Part shown: positions 45,301 through 54,814 of the stretch, one piece after another
Layout: every line of letters begins with the position of its first letter
Numbering within the stretch: position 1 is the stretch's first letter
Assembly (NCBI GenBank): GCA_958450365.1
Contig: CAUEEP010000727.1
Location: forward strand, 434,001 to 498,000
Source of the DNA: Mesorhabditis belari
Lineage: Eukaryota > Nematoda > Chromadorea > Rhabditida > Rhabditidae
DNA: 64,000 nucleotides
Direction of reading: 5' to 3'
The notes under the pieces: model-generated
Seen by the model: only the letters and a program-made list of their open reading frames with translations
Databases searched by the model: none
Told to the model about the DNA's origin: nothing
Position numbers and translations under genes: made by a program

Positions 45301-46378
45301 ACGGACCGGCTAGTGGCTCGAATTCGACATCGTCAAGGAAAACGCTCTGAAAACAACGAAAATGAGTTTTACTTGATATTCTCTTTCACTAACATGTTCA
45401 ATCAATCGTATATTTGTTGTCTCATCTTCATGATGGATCTCCCGTTCACCCCAAAACAACCAATGCTCGTTGTTGATCACCGCCGAGCCAGAGAAATCCG
45501 TCTGAATTTTGATCTGAGCTTTATCTTTGATTTTTTTTTCTTTCAATGTGCTTTGCAAAAACGATCATTGAGTGAATTGTTTAAAAGAAAAACGATTGAT
45601 TATTGGATTTGAAGTTACTAGTGATTTGATTGCTTCAAAACCTGATCTCTCAAAAGATTTTGAACTTTTTGCTCTTTTCTTTAACGATTATCACTCTCAA
45701 CAACGATATTTGAGAGGCAATCAAGAAAAAGAAGAAGAAGAAGAAGAAGAAGAAGAAGAAGAAGAAAAGGAAAAGATGGTCATGTAAGACCGTGTCAACA
45801 ATGGACATTCATTCAGTCCCTACGTCCCTACATCTCCCTTCATCTCCCTTCTTCTCCCTTCTTCTCCCTTCTTCTCCCTTCTTCTCCCTTCTTTCCATTT
45901 ATTTTCATGACAATAATTTCCCCACCTCAACAATCATCAAATTACACCTACGAATGGACATAATTTTGAGAGAGGATTCAAAAAAAGAAAAAGGAAAAGT
46001 GGCGTGGAAATGATTTTTTGGAAGAGAAATTCAACAGAATATTGTTTTCTCCAGTAATGAAAGAATAACTTTAGATAACAAACAATTCTCAAACAAAAAA
46101 CAATTCTCACCTGCGACAGAATCGAAGAGTGCTCAAAATGGAAATCATCGTGATCACCGCGAATGAAACGATTACAGAGAAGAGATTTCCCGACACCTTG
46201 AGAACCTGGAAATCAAATTTTCAGCTATTTCTAATTGTGAACAATTGTTGATATTCTAGTATTGTTAACTAGCAATAGTTGAGATTTTCGAGTTATCTTT
46301 ACCTTTCAAACGTTCATTTCCGGAAACTCCAATAACAGCGATTGTTACCAAACGAGGCGGAGATGAATGAGGAGCCAT
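27313..46378 (-). CDS. p190RhoGAP (ARHGAP5/ARHGAP35-type) Rho GTPase-activating protein
   Basis: p190RhoGAP switches off Rho at the cell cortex. The ATG at 46378 opens a GTPase domain: exons 46303-46378, 46111-46205 (P-loop [13 protein letters not shown]), 45394-45501, 45224-45346, 44563-44701 ([18 protein letters not shown]), 43586-43725 ([11 protein letters not shown]), 43135-43224 ([14 protein letters not shown]), 42993-43048. An FF-type helical region follows (about 42095 to 39895; e.g. [16 protein letters not shown]). Then come pseudo-GTPase-like pieces (about 39080 to 37135), a Ser/Pro-rich linker with a Lys-rich stretch (about 35285 to 29285), and the RhoGAP domain: 28579-28671 ([14 protein letters not shown]), 28343-28429 (arginine-finger motif EGIYRIPGN), 28132-28281, 27704-27838, 27313-27474. 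Not every middle exon was placed, so total length is uncertain. The introns are loaded with minisatellites and transposon remnants. Confidence 0.88.
27875..28090. repeat. AAAGATCTTGCTAAAG-type repeat in a p190 intron
   Basis: Degenerate tandem units of about 12-24 bp containing AGATCTTAAGC and GATCTTGCTAA fill the intron between two RhoGAP-domain exons. Confidence 0.75.
28683..28974. mobile_element. MITE-like insertion with an 18-bp satellite core
   Basis: Edges with CTACGGTAA on the left and TTACAGTATTTACG on the right match the tips of the 13106-13375 MITE. The interior is about nine copies of an 18-bp unit like GGATGGGGTACTATTAGA, derived from the sub-terminal GGGGTACTATT. It starts about 12 bp from a RhoGAP exon. 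Confidence 0.65.
29970..30195. repeat. ~30-bp minisatellite (AGTAGATTGTAGGTACC) in a p190 intron
   Basis: Seven or eight copies of AGTAGATTGTAGGTACCTTA plus a short AATAGATTACCT-like tail. Confidence 0.85.
31112..31190. repeat. CAAGGTCAAGGC tandem repeat
   Basis: Short degenerate run of CAAGGTCAAGGC/CAAGTCAAGGC units in a p190 intron. Confidence 0.7.
31470..31668. repeat. GAA/GAAA purine tract in a p190 intron
   Basis: About 200 bp of nearly pure purine on the plus strand (AGAAGAAGAGAAA words); the Lys/Glu and Phe/Leu frames are artefacts. Confidence 0.9.
32165..32490. repeat. AAGAAAGCTTAGCTTAAGC satellite
   Basis: More than 15 degenerate copies of AAGAAAGCTTAGCTTAA with inverted character (AAGCTT and CTTAAG inside the unit), in the 3.5-kb p190 intron. 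Confidence 0.88.
32598..32712. repeat. 15-bp GCTAGCAAACTAGCA repeat
   Basis: About seven copies of a GCTAGCAAANTAGCA unit in the same large p190 intron. Confidence 0.85.
33140..33380. repeat. 56-bp minisatellite
   Basis: The unit begins GGAAGATGATTGGTTAGGAA and recurs exactly every 56 bp (unit starts near 33181, 33237, 33293 and 33349), with an internal GGAAGANGATGGNTGG sub-repeat. Confidence 0.88.
35753..36068. repeat. ~19-bp GGGAAAGCTACAGTAGACC minisatellite
   Basis: About fifteen copies with AGA/AAA and CTGTA variants lie in a p190 intron between exons near 35290 and 37135. Confidence 0.85.
36898..37118. repeat. 17-bp GAACCGTCCAGATCCCC minisatellite
   Basis: Thirteen nearly identical copies, the most homogeneous array in the window. 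It starts only about 20-30 bp after a p190 splice donor (ATGATAG|GTGAGG, minus strand), so it is intronic, although the open frames run into it from the exon. Confidence 0.92.
38273..38389 (-). repeat. Interstitial TTAGGC telomere-type repeat
   Basis: The plus strand reads runs of GCCTAA, so the minus strand reads TTAGGC, the nematode telomere hexamer. TCAGGC variants are mixed in, and a part near 38340-38380 has shifted to CCTTCAGCCTAAG. It lies in a p190 intron, just after the exon ending near 38255. Confidence 0.85.
39348..39583. repeat. Direct repeat of ~46 bp in a p190 intron
   Basis: Two copies of a sequence starting TATAGAGTAAAATAGAAAAG and ending GAGACTCGTAA lie about 184 bp apart with one mismatch near the middle. 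Confidence 0.75.
40584..40884. mobile_element. TIR element with a tRNA-like core in a p190 intron
   Basis: Terminal inverted repeats of about 45 bp (GAGTCAAGCTGGCNTTTTGA inward to CCATCTT) bound a 300-bp element. Its centre (40725-40815, plus strand) has a box-A-like GGTCTAGTGGATAGTC and a box-B GTTCGAGTCCC at tRNA spacing. The fragment is antisense to the p190 gene and wholly intronic. Confidence 0.75.
41258..41450. repeat. AACAAGGCTTT 11-bp repeat
   Basis: About seventeen copies of AACAAGGCTTT/AACAAAGCTTT fill a p190 intron in the FF region. Confidence 0.88.
43374..43476. repeat. 22-bp CTCTAGAGATTGAGCTCTAG repeat
   Basis: Nearly five identical copies. The unit contains CTCTAGAG and is partly self-complementary. 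It lies in a p190 intron. Confidence 0.88.
43818..44062. mobile_element. Mariner-type deletion derivative
   Basis: Left TATTGGGTTGGTGAATTGAG and right GGACTTTTCCACCAACCCAA followed by TA are mariner-style ends with a TA target. Only 245 bp remain and no transposase motif is secure. The left flank (AGCTATCATATTGTGGCTAT and onward) recurs at about 44066 and 44177, and a second mariner left end follows the first recurrence. Confidence 0.7.
44258..44352. repeat. 20-bp AAATTCAAAGAAATTCAATG repeat
   Basis: Four to five copies in a p190 intron, directly after the mariner-derived cluster. Confidence 0.85.
44764..45068 (+). mobile_element. MITE of the ACCGTATTTTCTC (pogo-like) family
   Basis: TACCGTATTCTCTTTAATAG on the left and AGTGAGAATACGGTA on the right, with TA at both ends. 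It shares the CTCGAGAACCGCTTATCAG and GATGAGATCTTGTGGGGGAT blocks with the 26550 and 46930 copies and contains a shorter GTAGCTGAC satellite. It lies in a p190 intron. Confidence 0.87.
45726..45774. repeat. GAA trinucleotide run
   Basis: About fifteen GAA triplets in a p190 intron, followed by a CTTCTCCCTT pyrimidine repeat at about 45826-45890. Confidence 0.85.
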
Positions 46379-46929
46379 TTTAAATAATATTCACTTCATC
46401 AATCATCCACTACACCATACAAACATCTAGAAATTCTATAAATTGTCACATTAAACAAGAAATTTTAGAAATTGTACGAAAATTGTAAGAAAATGTTGAT
46501 GATCAGTTGAGTCTAAACAAAAAACAAAACAAATGAATTTCTTCTAGCTGATCAGCTAGAAGAAATTCATTATTTGAAAAGAAAAAGATCATTTTATTCA
46601 AAACGATAAAAAAGGAATACCGTATTTTATCTAATAGTAGTGCACCCTGAGCAATTTAGGAGCAATTTAGGAGCAATTTAGAGATTTCGAGCAATTTGCT
46701 TAAACTTGCAATCGGTCTAGTTCTAGATCAAAGTGCTAATTTACATCTAGCACCAGACTGGAGTTAAATCAGATTGGCACTTAGCCGTTTAATAGCAGGC
46801 CATAAAAATGCCTAGCTGCTAAAAAACCTGATATCTACTTAAAAATCTGCCAAAACACTCTATTAGTCTAACTTAAGTGCTAGATCTTTTAATAGTAATA
46901 ATTTCTTTTCGAATAACTATATTATATAT

Positions 46930-47154
46930 TACCGTATTCTCTTTAATAGTAGTGCACTTTGAGCGTCGTCTAAATTGCTTAAATTGCGAAATTTCGAGAA
47001 CCACTTATCAGAGCCTATCGATGTGCGGTCGGAAAATGTAGCTGACGATGAGATCTAGTGGGGGATTTGAGTGTTGAGCTTCTGGGAAAAATTGGAAACC
47101 GTAAAATAGTCACCAACTCGGCTCGCCGGGCTGCACTACTATTAGAGAAAATAT
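46930..47154 (+). mobile_element. MITE of the ACCGTATTTTCTC (pogo-like) family, short form
   Basis: Same tips and sub-terminal blocks as the 44764 copy, but with almost no internal GTAGCTGAC satellite (a single GTAGCTGACGATGAGATCT). It is therefore close to the form before satellite expansion. A solo left end of the same family lies at about 46619-46700. Confidence 0.83.
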
Positions 47155-48311
47155 GATATTTGATAAGATTTTTGAATCGTTTTTGATAGTCAAAGCCTTT
47201 TTAAGCAATATTTCTGAAAATTCATTACTTCGATGATTTGGTGAACTGTTGCTAGACTATTGTATTTTAGCAAATCGCTTTTTCAAGCCATTGTATTTTA
47301 GCAAATAGCTTTTGTATGTAATTTCTTCTATAAACACTCTTTAGAAAACTAGAAAAGTTTACTAAAATGTAGAAAGTGATCAATTGCACAGGTTTAGTCT
47401 TCAGAATTCGATGAGAAGAAAAGATTTTCACGAAAATTGGGAACAATTTCATTTGTGTGTTCATTTTTGAGCTAAAGCTTGAGCTGAGCTTTCATCTTTG
47501 TTAAAGAATATAATGAAAAAGAGTGATTTTTTTTTTTAAAGAAATCTATAATCAATCAAAATCTGAAGAAAAGATTATCAAGAATTGGAATAAATTTGAA
47601 ATTCTAGCAGAAAAATCATAAATCAATTGATAGATCATTAAAGAATCTGAAAAGCAAACAGAAAACAGAAAACAGAACTGATATATTTCCGATGTGAGTT
47701 GAGAAATGATCAAAGGGAAAAAAAGGGGGGAAAGAAAGGAAAAGAATTGATTATTTTCACACAAAAGACCTTTTTTTTTCCTTTTCTTTTCTTAGATTTC
47801 ACCCCTTCTTTTGTGCTGAATGGCCCGTGTTGAAGGAAGGGCAAGGCAGCAAGGCGAAAAAAAAATGGGAAGCGATGGGCAGAACACATGTAAACAATGC
47901 CACCGATTTCCTCCTTTTAGCATAAAAGAAAATGATTTTTTTTTCATTCTTTTCTTCGAATTTTCCCTTTCCTTATTTTCTTCTGATGAAATTATTCAAA
48001 AATAAAGCACTAAATTGAAAAAAAAGGATTTTTTTTGGGGAAAAGTGATGGAAGTTTGAATTGAGTTGAGTTGAGTCTCTTCGAGAAGTAAGTAAAGTGT
48101 TTAAAGTAAAGATTTCATTTTAATTATTAGATTTGAAACAAGTCTAGGTGGTATCGATCGTTTTATCTCAATTTGGAAAGAAGAAAGAATTTGGGGTACT
48201 TGAAAAGAATTGGAGTTGACTGGTGAACTGTGATCAGACTAGATTTCAACTATCGAATTGAAGGATCGGATTGGGATTTAACTTATTATAGGATATTATA
48301 GTATCGTTATT

Positions 48312-48368
48312 ATAGGATATTATAGTATCATTTTTCTTTTGAAAACTCACGTTGTGCAGCATGAATAT
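48312..48368 (-). pseudogene. Displaced copy of a p190RhoGAP exon-intron junction
   Basis: This 57-bp sequence repeats 44524-44580 with one difference. In the gene, that segment is the 3' end of the exon at 44563-44701 plus its GTGAGT donor and the first bases of the intron. The copy lies about 2 kb upstream of the p190 start, between two copies of a local direct repeat (near 48231-48285 and 48370-48412). Confidence 0.85.
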
Positions 48369-49607
48369 ATGATCAGACTAGTTTTCAACTATCGGATTGG
48401 GATTTAACTTTAATATTGATATTGAATATTGGTGAACTGTAAGCAAACTGGATTTTGATTTGTTTTGCCAACCAGTTTTTTTAAACTGGTTGGCTGAGGT
48501 AAGCCAGGTTAAAGGTCAGATCAGCCGCTTATTGCATTGCATGCCTATGCTTTTTGAACAAGCTGCGCATTAAAAACGTTTCCTTTGCCGTAAAGTAAAA
48601 GTAAAAGAATTAGTTTAGAAATTTTAAAATACAAGTTTGAAACGTGGTTTGGAACCAAAAGCGTTCCAAATTGAGAATCGAGTAAAACAATGCTGTTGGG
48701 TGAATTTTAGGCTGAGAATCGAGTAAAACAATGATAAACACTTGCTTCAACTTTTGCAAATGTTTCAACAGTGCGCAGAAACCGAAGAAAAATTGGGTGA
48801 GAAAAAAAGGGAGGCAAAAAAGAGAAGAGAGAGAGAAAGAGAGAGAGAGAGAGGCAAAGCGAGTCGCAAAGCGGCAAAGCGAGATAGAGATCTGACGATT
48901 GAAGGAATACCACAAAGTTGTGAGGAAAAGATGAAAACAATGGTGCAGTTTTCGAAAAAAAAGGAATGAGGGAATGGTTTCAGGAATGAGAATGCGAGTT
49001 GAGAGAGGCTAAAGAAAAGAAATGGGGTCATTGTGGAGAGAAAGGAGGGGAAAATCCAATGAAACCGACAAAGGAGTACTCAAGATCTTCATATATGGGT
49101 GACCAATGGCATTTCTTTTTACCCCATCGATTGACATCGATTGACCGACTAAAAAGGGTCAAAAGAGTCCAGTTTTCTTTGGTCAATGAAAGAAAAATCG
49201 GTACTTTCCCATTCTACCCGCACAGCAGCACTCCCATCAATCCCACTACAATCCACTACACTGTACAATCCACAATTCATATCCTCTGTGGTGGGTAAAT
49301 AAAACATTAAACCCGGCGGCGGTAGAAAATGAGAATAGAAAAATATTTCTTTCTTCTTTGGGAAAAACAGCATTCGGATAAATGCTAATTTTTGGCATGC
49401 TCTAATTTTTTAAAATGTGGGGGTATAATGAAAAAGTACCGAAAATGCTAACAATGTCCCTATGTTTACGGGTCAATATTAACTAATGAATTTATTTGAT
49501 AATCCAATCTTAAAGAACTATAGTTAACAAGTGAGCGGACCACAATGTGTATCCAATCTTGAACTGTAGCATGTTACAAGTGAATAGAGCATAGGGGAGT
49601 CCAGACC

Positions 49608-49748
49608 AAGTCAAGCCAAATCAAATCAAAGCCAAGCCAAATCAAAGCCAAGCCAAATCAAAGCCAAGCTAAGCCAAATCAAAGCCAAGCCAAATCAAAG
49701 CCAAGCCAAATCAAAGCCAAGCTAAGCCAAATCAAAGCCAAGCCAAGC
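49608..49748. repeat. AAGCCAAGCCAAATC repeat
   Basis: About nine degenerate copies of a 15-17-bp unit (AAGCCAAGCCAAATCAA) in the intergenic region. Confidence 0.85.
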
Positions 49749-51564
49749 CTCAACTTGAATGTATAAGTTGAATTGGTAACTTGCCGATAAAGGTGCTGAA
49801 AGGTAACTTGCTTGGTATGGCTTGTAAAAGTAGTACTGGATAACTTTGGATTTACCAAAGTGCTGTTGAACCCAGTGCACAGCATTGTTTCAACTACGAA
49901 GAGTCCATTGTGCTCTTCTAGAACTCGAGAGCTCTATTAGGCTGTTTTTTCGATGCCGGTTTACATCAATATTTGGAATCACAGTTACACAGTTCTTTCA
50001 TGAGAAATCAAACCCTAAAAATCGAGGATTAGGCTTGACGGTAATAAATCAAATTTCTTTTAGCTTTTTTTCAATTTACCTGGTACCCCAAAAACCTATT
50101 TCAAGATCGATTAAAAAAATTCAGATAAAAAAGATCGATTTGTTTTTTTGAGTAATCAAACCGGTATCTAAAAACAAGTAGAATCGAGCAAAAGCCTAAC
50201 TGATCGGCTCTAAGGGTTAAGCCGCTTTTTTCCCCTGCCAGTCAGCTCTCTCAAATTCCTCTCTACTATACAAATCAAAAAAAAAAAATCTATATAACAG
50301 ATTTCCAACAAATCAAAATAGAAAACTTGATCAAAAAAGAGTGAAAGTAACGAATTGGCAACATTTGACTGAAAGGAGAAGGGTTTCTTTTGGAAAATGG
50401 GAACACTTTCAAAGAGTGAAGAAAAAGGAGAAGAAGTGTGACAACAACGTGAACACAATAGCCAATCTTCTCCCCGATTTTCTCTACTCGATTCCCTATT
50501 CGGTTTGTCACCCAATTCGGTGAGGAAAGCACAAAATTATGTCAATTCTTGCGGGTTTTCAAGACGATCTTTTGAAGAGATCCTGTCTCGAATTTACAGA
50601 TCACAAAAAACAGTCGTAACATCAAGGAATAAAAGAGAAACTGATTGGGAAGATTGGGAAGTTAATTTTTATCAAAAACATATTAGAATCTAAATCCAAA
50701 TACAATTGTCATTCAAATTGAAGAGTTGAGGCTCGAGAGAGGCCAGGGTTGGTAAAAAAAGCCAAATTTCTAGAACAAGCTAATGTCAAGTCAATTATTT
50801 TTTGCTCAAAACCAAGCCAAGGTTTTAGACGAATTCAAAAACTCGAGATCAAGATCAATTGAAAGCCATTAACTTCGTCTTGGCTTGGCTTTGGTTTTTT
50901 GCCAATCCTATTCTTGACATCTAAATGCTACGGGATACTGTAGTGATACGAGAACTGGCAGCTTCAATTCTTTTAGTAATCAGAAACAAGTTTAATATAG
51001 TGATAGTCTGAAAAGCGCTGAAAAATTTAGAATTAACTTTGGCGGGCGTTACAACGAATCAAATGGTCCTTAAACTTTTTGAATCGCTAAAAAATCATAA
51101 TCTGAAGCTATGAAAGAATAAAAACAAGAAAATTTGAAGATTTTGAGGTGTTATGTGGAGTGGGAGAGGTTTCCTGCTGTGAAAATGAGTTCAATGGGAG
51201 GGAGGGGAGGGGCGGATGAGAAGACTCCCGTTTTGTAGAGAATAGGAGTGATAAGCCTGTATATACTAGTGTCTCACACCCTCAGCCCCTTTCATTCCCC
51301 ATCTTTTTTTTTCTCTTATCTCTTCCAAAGATCTTGCCTAATTTATCTCTATGTTTATTATTACACATTTTGGCACATAGAAAATCTCAAATCTCAAATC
51401 TCAAATAGAAATGTCGCACTATAGCGCCAAAAATCAGCAGAATATTTAAAAAGTAGAGTTTAGACGATAATGATACCAAAATTTGATTGATCTAATGTAA
51501 AATGGCAGTTTTATTATGGTGATTTAAGTGCTTTTTAAAAACGCTCTGCCGTCGAGATATGATG

Positions 51565-52053
51565 CGGAGTGGGACAAAAGCGACCTTTTTTTTGCGCACC
51601 CGGACATTTGCGCAGCTTTTTTTCCGCACCTTGCCCATTAGCGCACCTTTTTTCGCGTTTTAAAAAAGCTCTAAAAAGCTAATATTAACCAATTTCTATT
51701 CCAAAAGTTGTTTTTCTAGGTAAGTTTAGGGCGTAGAATCGAAATTTTGACATAACAGAGCGTGTGGAACCAATTTGAAAGACAAAACGGCTAGATCAAA
51801 TTACAGAAAATTGTCGATTTTTCTCTTTGTATAACTCCGTCCGTTTGTTTCCACAAGCACTGATATATCAAAATTTCGATTCTACGCCCTAAAATTACCT
51901 AGAAAAACAACTTTTGGTATAGAAATTGGTTAATATTAGCTTTTTAGAGCTTTTTAAAACGCGAAAAAAGGTGCGCTAATGGGCAAGGTGCGGAAAAAAG
52001 GGTGCGCAAATGTCAGGGTGCGCAAAAAAAAGGTCGCATTTGTCCCACTCCCG
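51565..52053. mobile_element. hAT-like MITE with perfect 8-bp target duplication
   Basis: Starts CGGAGTGGGACAAA and ends TTTGTCCCACTCCCG, with arms inverted over about 200 bp. It is flanked on both sides by the octamer ATATGATG (51557-51564 and 52054-52061). It is very similar to 10456-10962 over the full length, so both were moved by the same transposase fairly recently. Confidence 0.9.
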
Positions 52054-54814
52054 ATATGATGAGAAGAATCTAATCTTTAGGGATGGTTTTGAAATAATAA
52101 CTAATCAATGTGCTCATCAATCAACTATTAACAAATCAGTATAACAAATATAGAAAACTTTGATAACGTTTTTGTTGATTCAGGAGAAACACTAATGTAG
52201 CCTCTGAAAAATGTAGAAAAAGGAATGAAAAGGGGTGAACTTTTCCCTCAATTTTCTTCCCTTTCCTCTTGATTTTCCCTATCTCTCGTCCCCGATTTTC
52301 CCACCCACCCCAGACGGGAAGAGGTTATAGAAGGAAATGGGAGAAAGAATCGAAAGAATGGAAAGAATGAGAAGGGAATTAGAATGGCAAAGAAGAGATT
52401 GGTGAGAAAAAAAGGGACACTTGAAAACAGGAGAGTGAACAATCAGGGGAAAAGGGTCATTCTCTATTTGGAAGGGCACCAACCCCTTCTTCACACTTTC
52501 ACAAAAACGAGATATGCATACAGAAATGACAGAGTTGGTCAAAACAAAAAACTTGTTGAGAAAATTGGATATTCTTTACTTTCCTAAAAGTACGGTATAA
52601 CCAAGTTTAACTATACGCTATAGTTTAACAATAGCTTAGCTTTGGTTCGGCTTGGCTTGACTTGGTTAGCCTTGGCTTTTGCCAACCAATACTGAAAAAT
52701 ACGGTAAGTGAGCTTTTTTTAAATGATCTAATCTGTGCAACGTCAATCATCTGACGTTGTTGCTTTATAAAATGGACATTTAGGAAGGACATGACGTCAA
52801 AAAAGAAATAGAAGAGTAACAAAGTTCGATACTTGTTAGATAGACACGCAAACCGGGGAGGGGCTATTGCTCTTCTCTTGTGAACAGAAAGGCGAGGACA
52901 CCACGCAAATCCGATTTTTCGTCTCTTTCTCGATTTCTTCGCCCCACCACAAGAGGGGAACAATCATCAACATGCCACCACAACCACCACGAAAAGTTAT
53001 GGACACTGGGGTTTGGGTGCAATTTTGGATTCTGACAACATTATCTCATTTACATTTAGAACATTAGCATTAGTCTCTTTGTTTTTTATCACTACAGTAA
53101 GCCTGGATTGAAAAGTATTCAAATATTGATTCAAGATTGAGATTTAAAAGCTATTCGGGTATTTGTTAGCTGAATACTTGATTACTTTAGTGAGATCTAG
53201 CAATCACTTTGCAGTACTTGACAGTGCATGGAAGCTCAACTCAAAAAAAGAGACAAACTTTCAAAAGATGAGGGAGGAATAAGCTTTATCCTACAATAAG
53301 CTAATCAACGGTTCTTGTGATTATAAAAAGTCGACTTTCAGAAAAGATATATTTACGAGATCGACATTTGAAGTATGGTACTCGCCGCTCGATCTCTTAT
53401 AACAAAAGCTAATAAGCCCTTAAATTGTACTAAAAATAGCAGTACTCGAGAGTGAAATCTTTGCGAATTGCTTGTCCACAAAAATGTCACCGATAAATCA
53501 CAAGAATGAGTACAGGGAGAGGGTGAAAAAAGAGGTGATCAATGCAATGAAAGTGGGAAGAGGAGGGGTGAACTTTGAGAGAAGTTGAGGTGGAGGAGAA
53601 GAACTCGAGTTATTGAGGGGGAATAGAGCAACGGGAGAAATGAGTGAACGCCCATACGATGGCATTCATTAGCCGGGGGTGAATAGAAAGAAAGAGAAAG
53701 AGAAAGGGGGGTTCACCCTATGTGTTGTGTTACAACCCCTCACTCCCATTCTCCTCGCTCTTCGAGCATCACCCAACACACACAACTAATGGCCCTAGAT
53801 GCTTCTCTCTTCTCCTCCACCGACTCTCGACCCATTCGGGATATTTTTAAGTCCAAAAGATACTGTCTGTTTGTCCCCAAATTGCTTATTATTGGAAGCT
53901 CAAAGAAACAACTCCATATGAGGCTCAAAGAGCCAGCACAAATGATAAGTAATTTGGAATTTAAAAATTTCATTCCTAAGAGTTCATTTGTTTTTAAAGT
54001 TACAGTTGAAGATGCATTTTTCTAGAGTTTTCAACTTCAGTTATCTGCAAAAACAGTTGCAGTGCTTGGTCTAACTAACTCAAGCAAGTCTGGTAATTAA
54101 GGAAAAATTCGTTCCAGCCTTGCTTTTACTTCTCTGCAAAATAGGATATAGTTTGTTGCTACCATATCAGATCGTCAAACTCTAGTCACAAAATGTGTTC
54201 ACCAAATGTTTTTCTTTCAAAAGAGCAAATGATACTGATTAAGTGCCTCGAGTAAACTAGTGGCCATTATTCCCGTACACTTTCTCTAATAATTGTTTGA
54301 AAGAGGTAAAGCAATGAATCTTTCCTCTAGAATGAATGAATGTGCGTACCAAAGTAATGTGGAAGAGAGGGGAAAACTGGCTGCTCTTTATTGAATACTC
54401 GTCCACCACAATAATGCATACTACGTTGAAAGAACAAAGGGAGAAATATTTTTGGATGATGCCAAAAAATAAGGAAAGTGCATAGAGCAATGCCATTTCT
54501 CGATAGCCAAAAATAAATAAAGGAGTGAAAAGATCATGAACAAAAAAATAATGTGATGCCTTTTCTCCCTTTTTTCTTTATTCCAGTCGACAGCTGTTTA
54601 TTAACGATGGATAGAAAAAATTTTCAGAGCTCGGAAATCTCTCTTTCAAAAGCTTGTCTTGTCTTGTTGATAAAAACAATTTATCAAATTCACCCGTAAT
54701 CGCAGAATTCAATCACAGAATAATGGTAAAAGCATAAAGAAAGCTCGTAGACGTAAAACCCATATAAAATGCATACACAGTAAATACAAAACCATTCACT
54801 AATCACAATAAAAA

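Larger units (their letters stand above)
46379..54814. other. ~8.4 kb intergenic region upstream of p190RhoGAP
   Basis: I see no gene with splice context here. The left part should hold the p190 promoter. Contents: a solo MITE end near 46619-46700, a MITE at 46930-47154, a captured piece of p190 at 48312-48368, GA and pyrimidine tracts near 47700-48000 and 48800-48860, an AAGCCAAGCCAAATC repeat (49608-49748) and a hAT-like MITE (51565-52053). The region 52062-54814 shows only AT-rich DNA and purine/pyrimidine-skewed stretches, with nothing I can name. Confidence 0.6.

Noticed and set aside
49608..49748. CRISPR-like regular array
   Set aside because: Units are contiguous without unique spacers, and the genome is eukaryotic; it is an ordinary minisatellite.
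52867..53067. Short proline-containing plus-strand frame
   Set aside because: No splice context, no homologous motif and ordinary intergenic composition.
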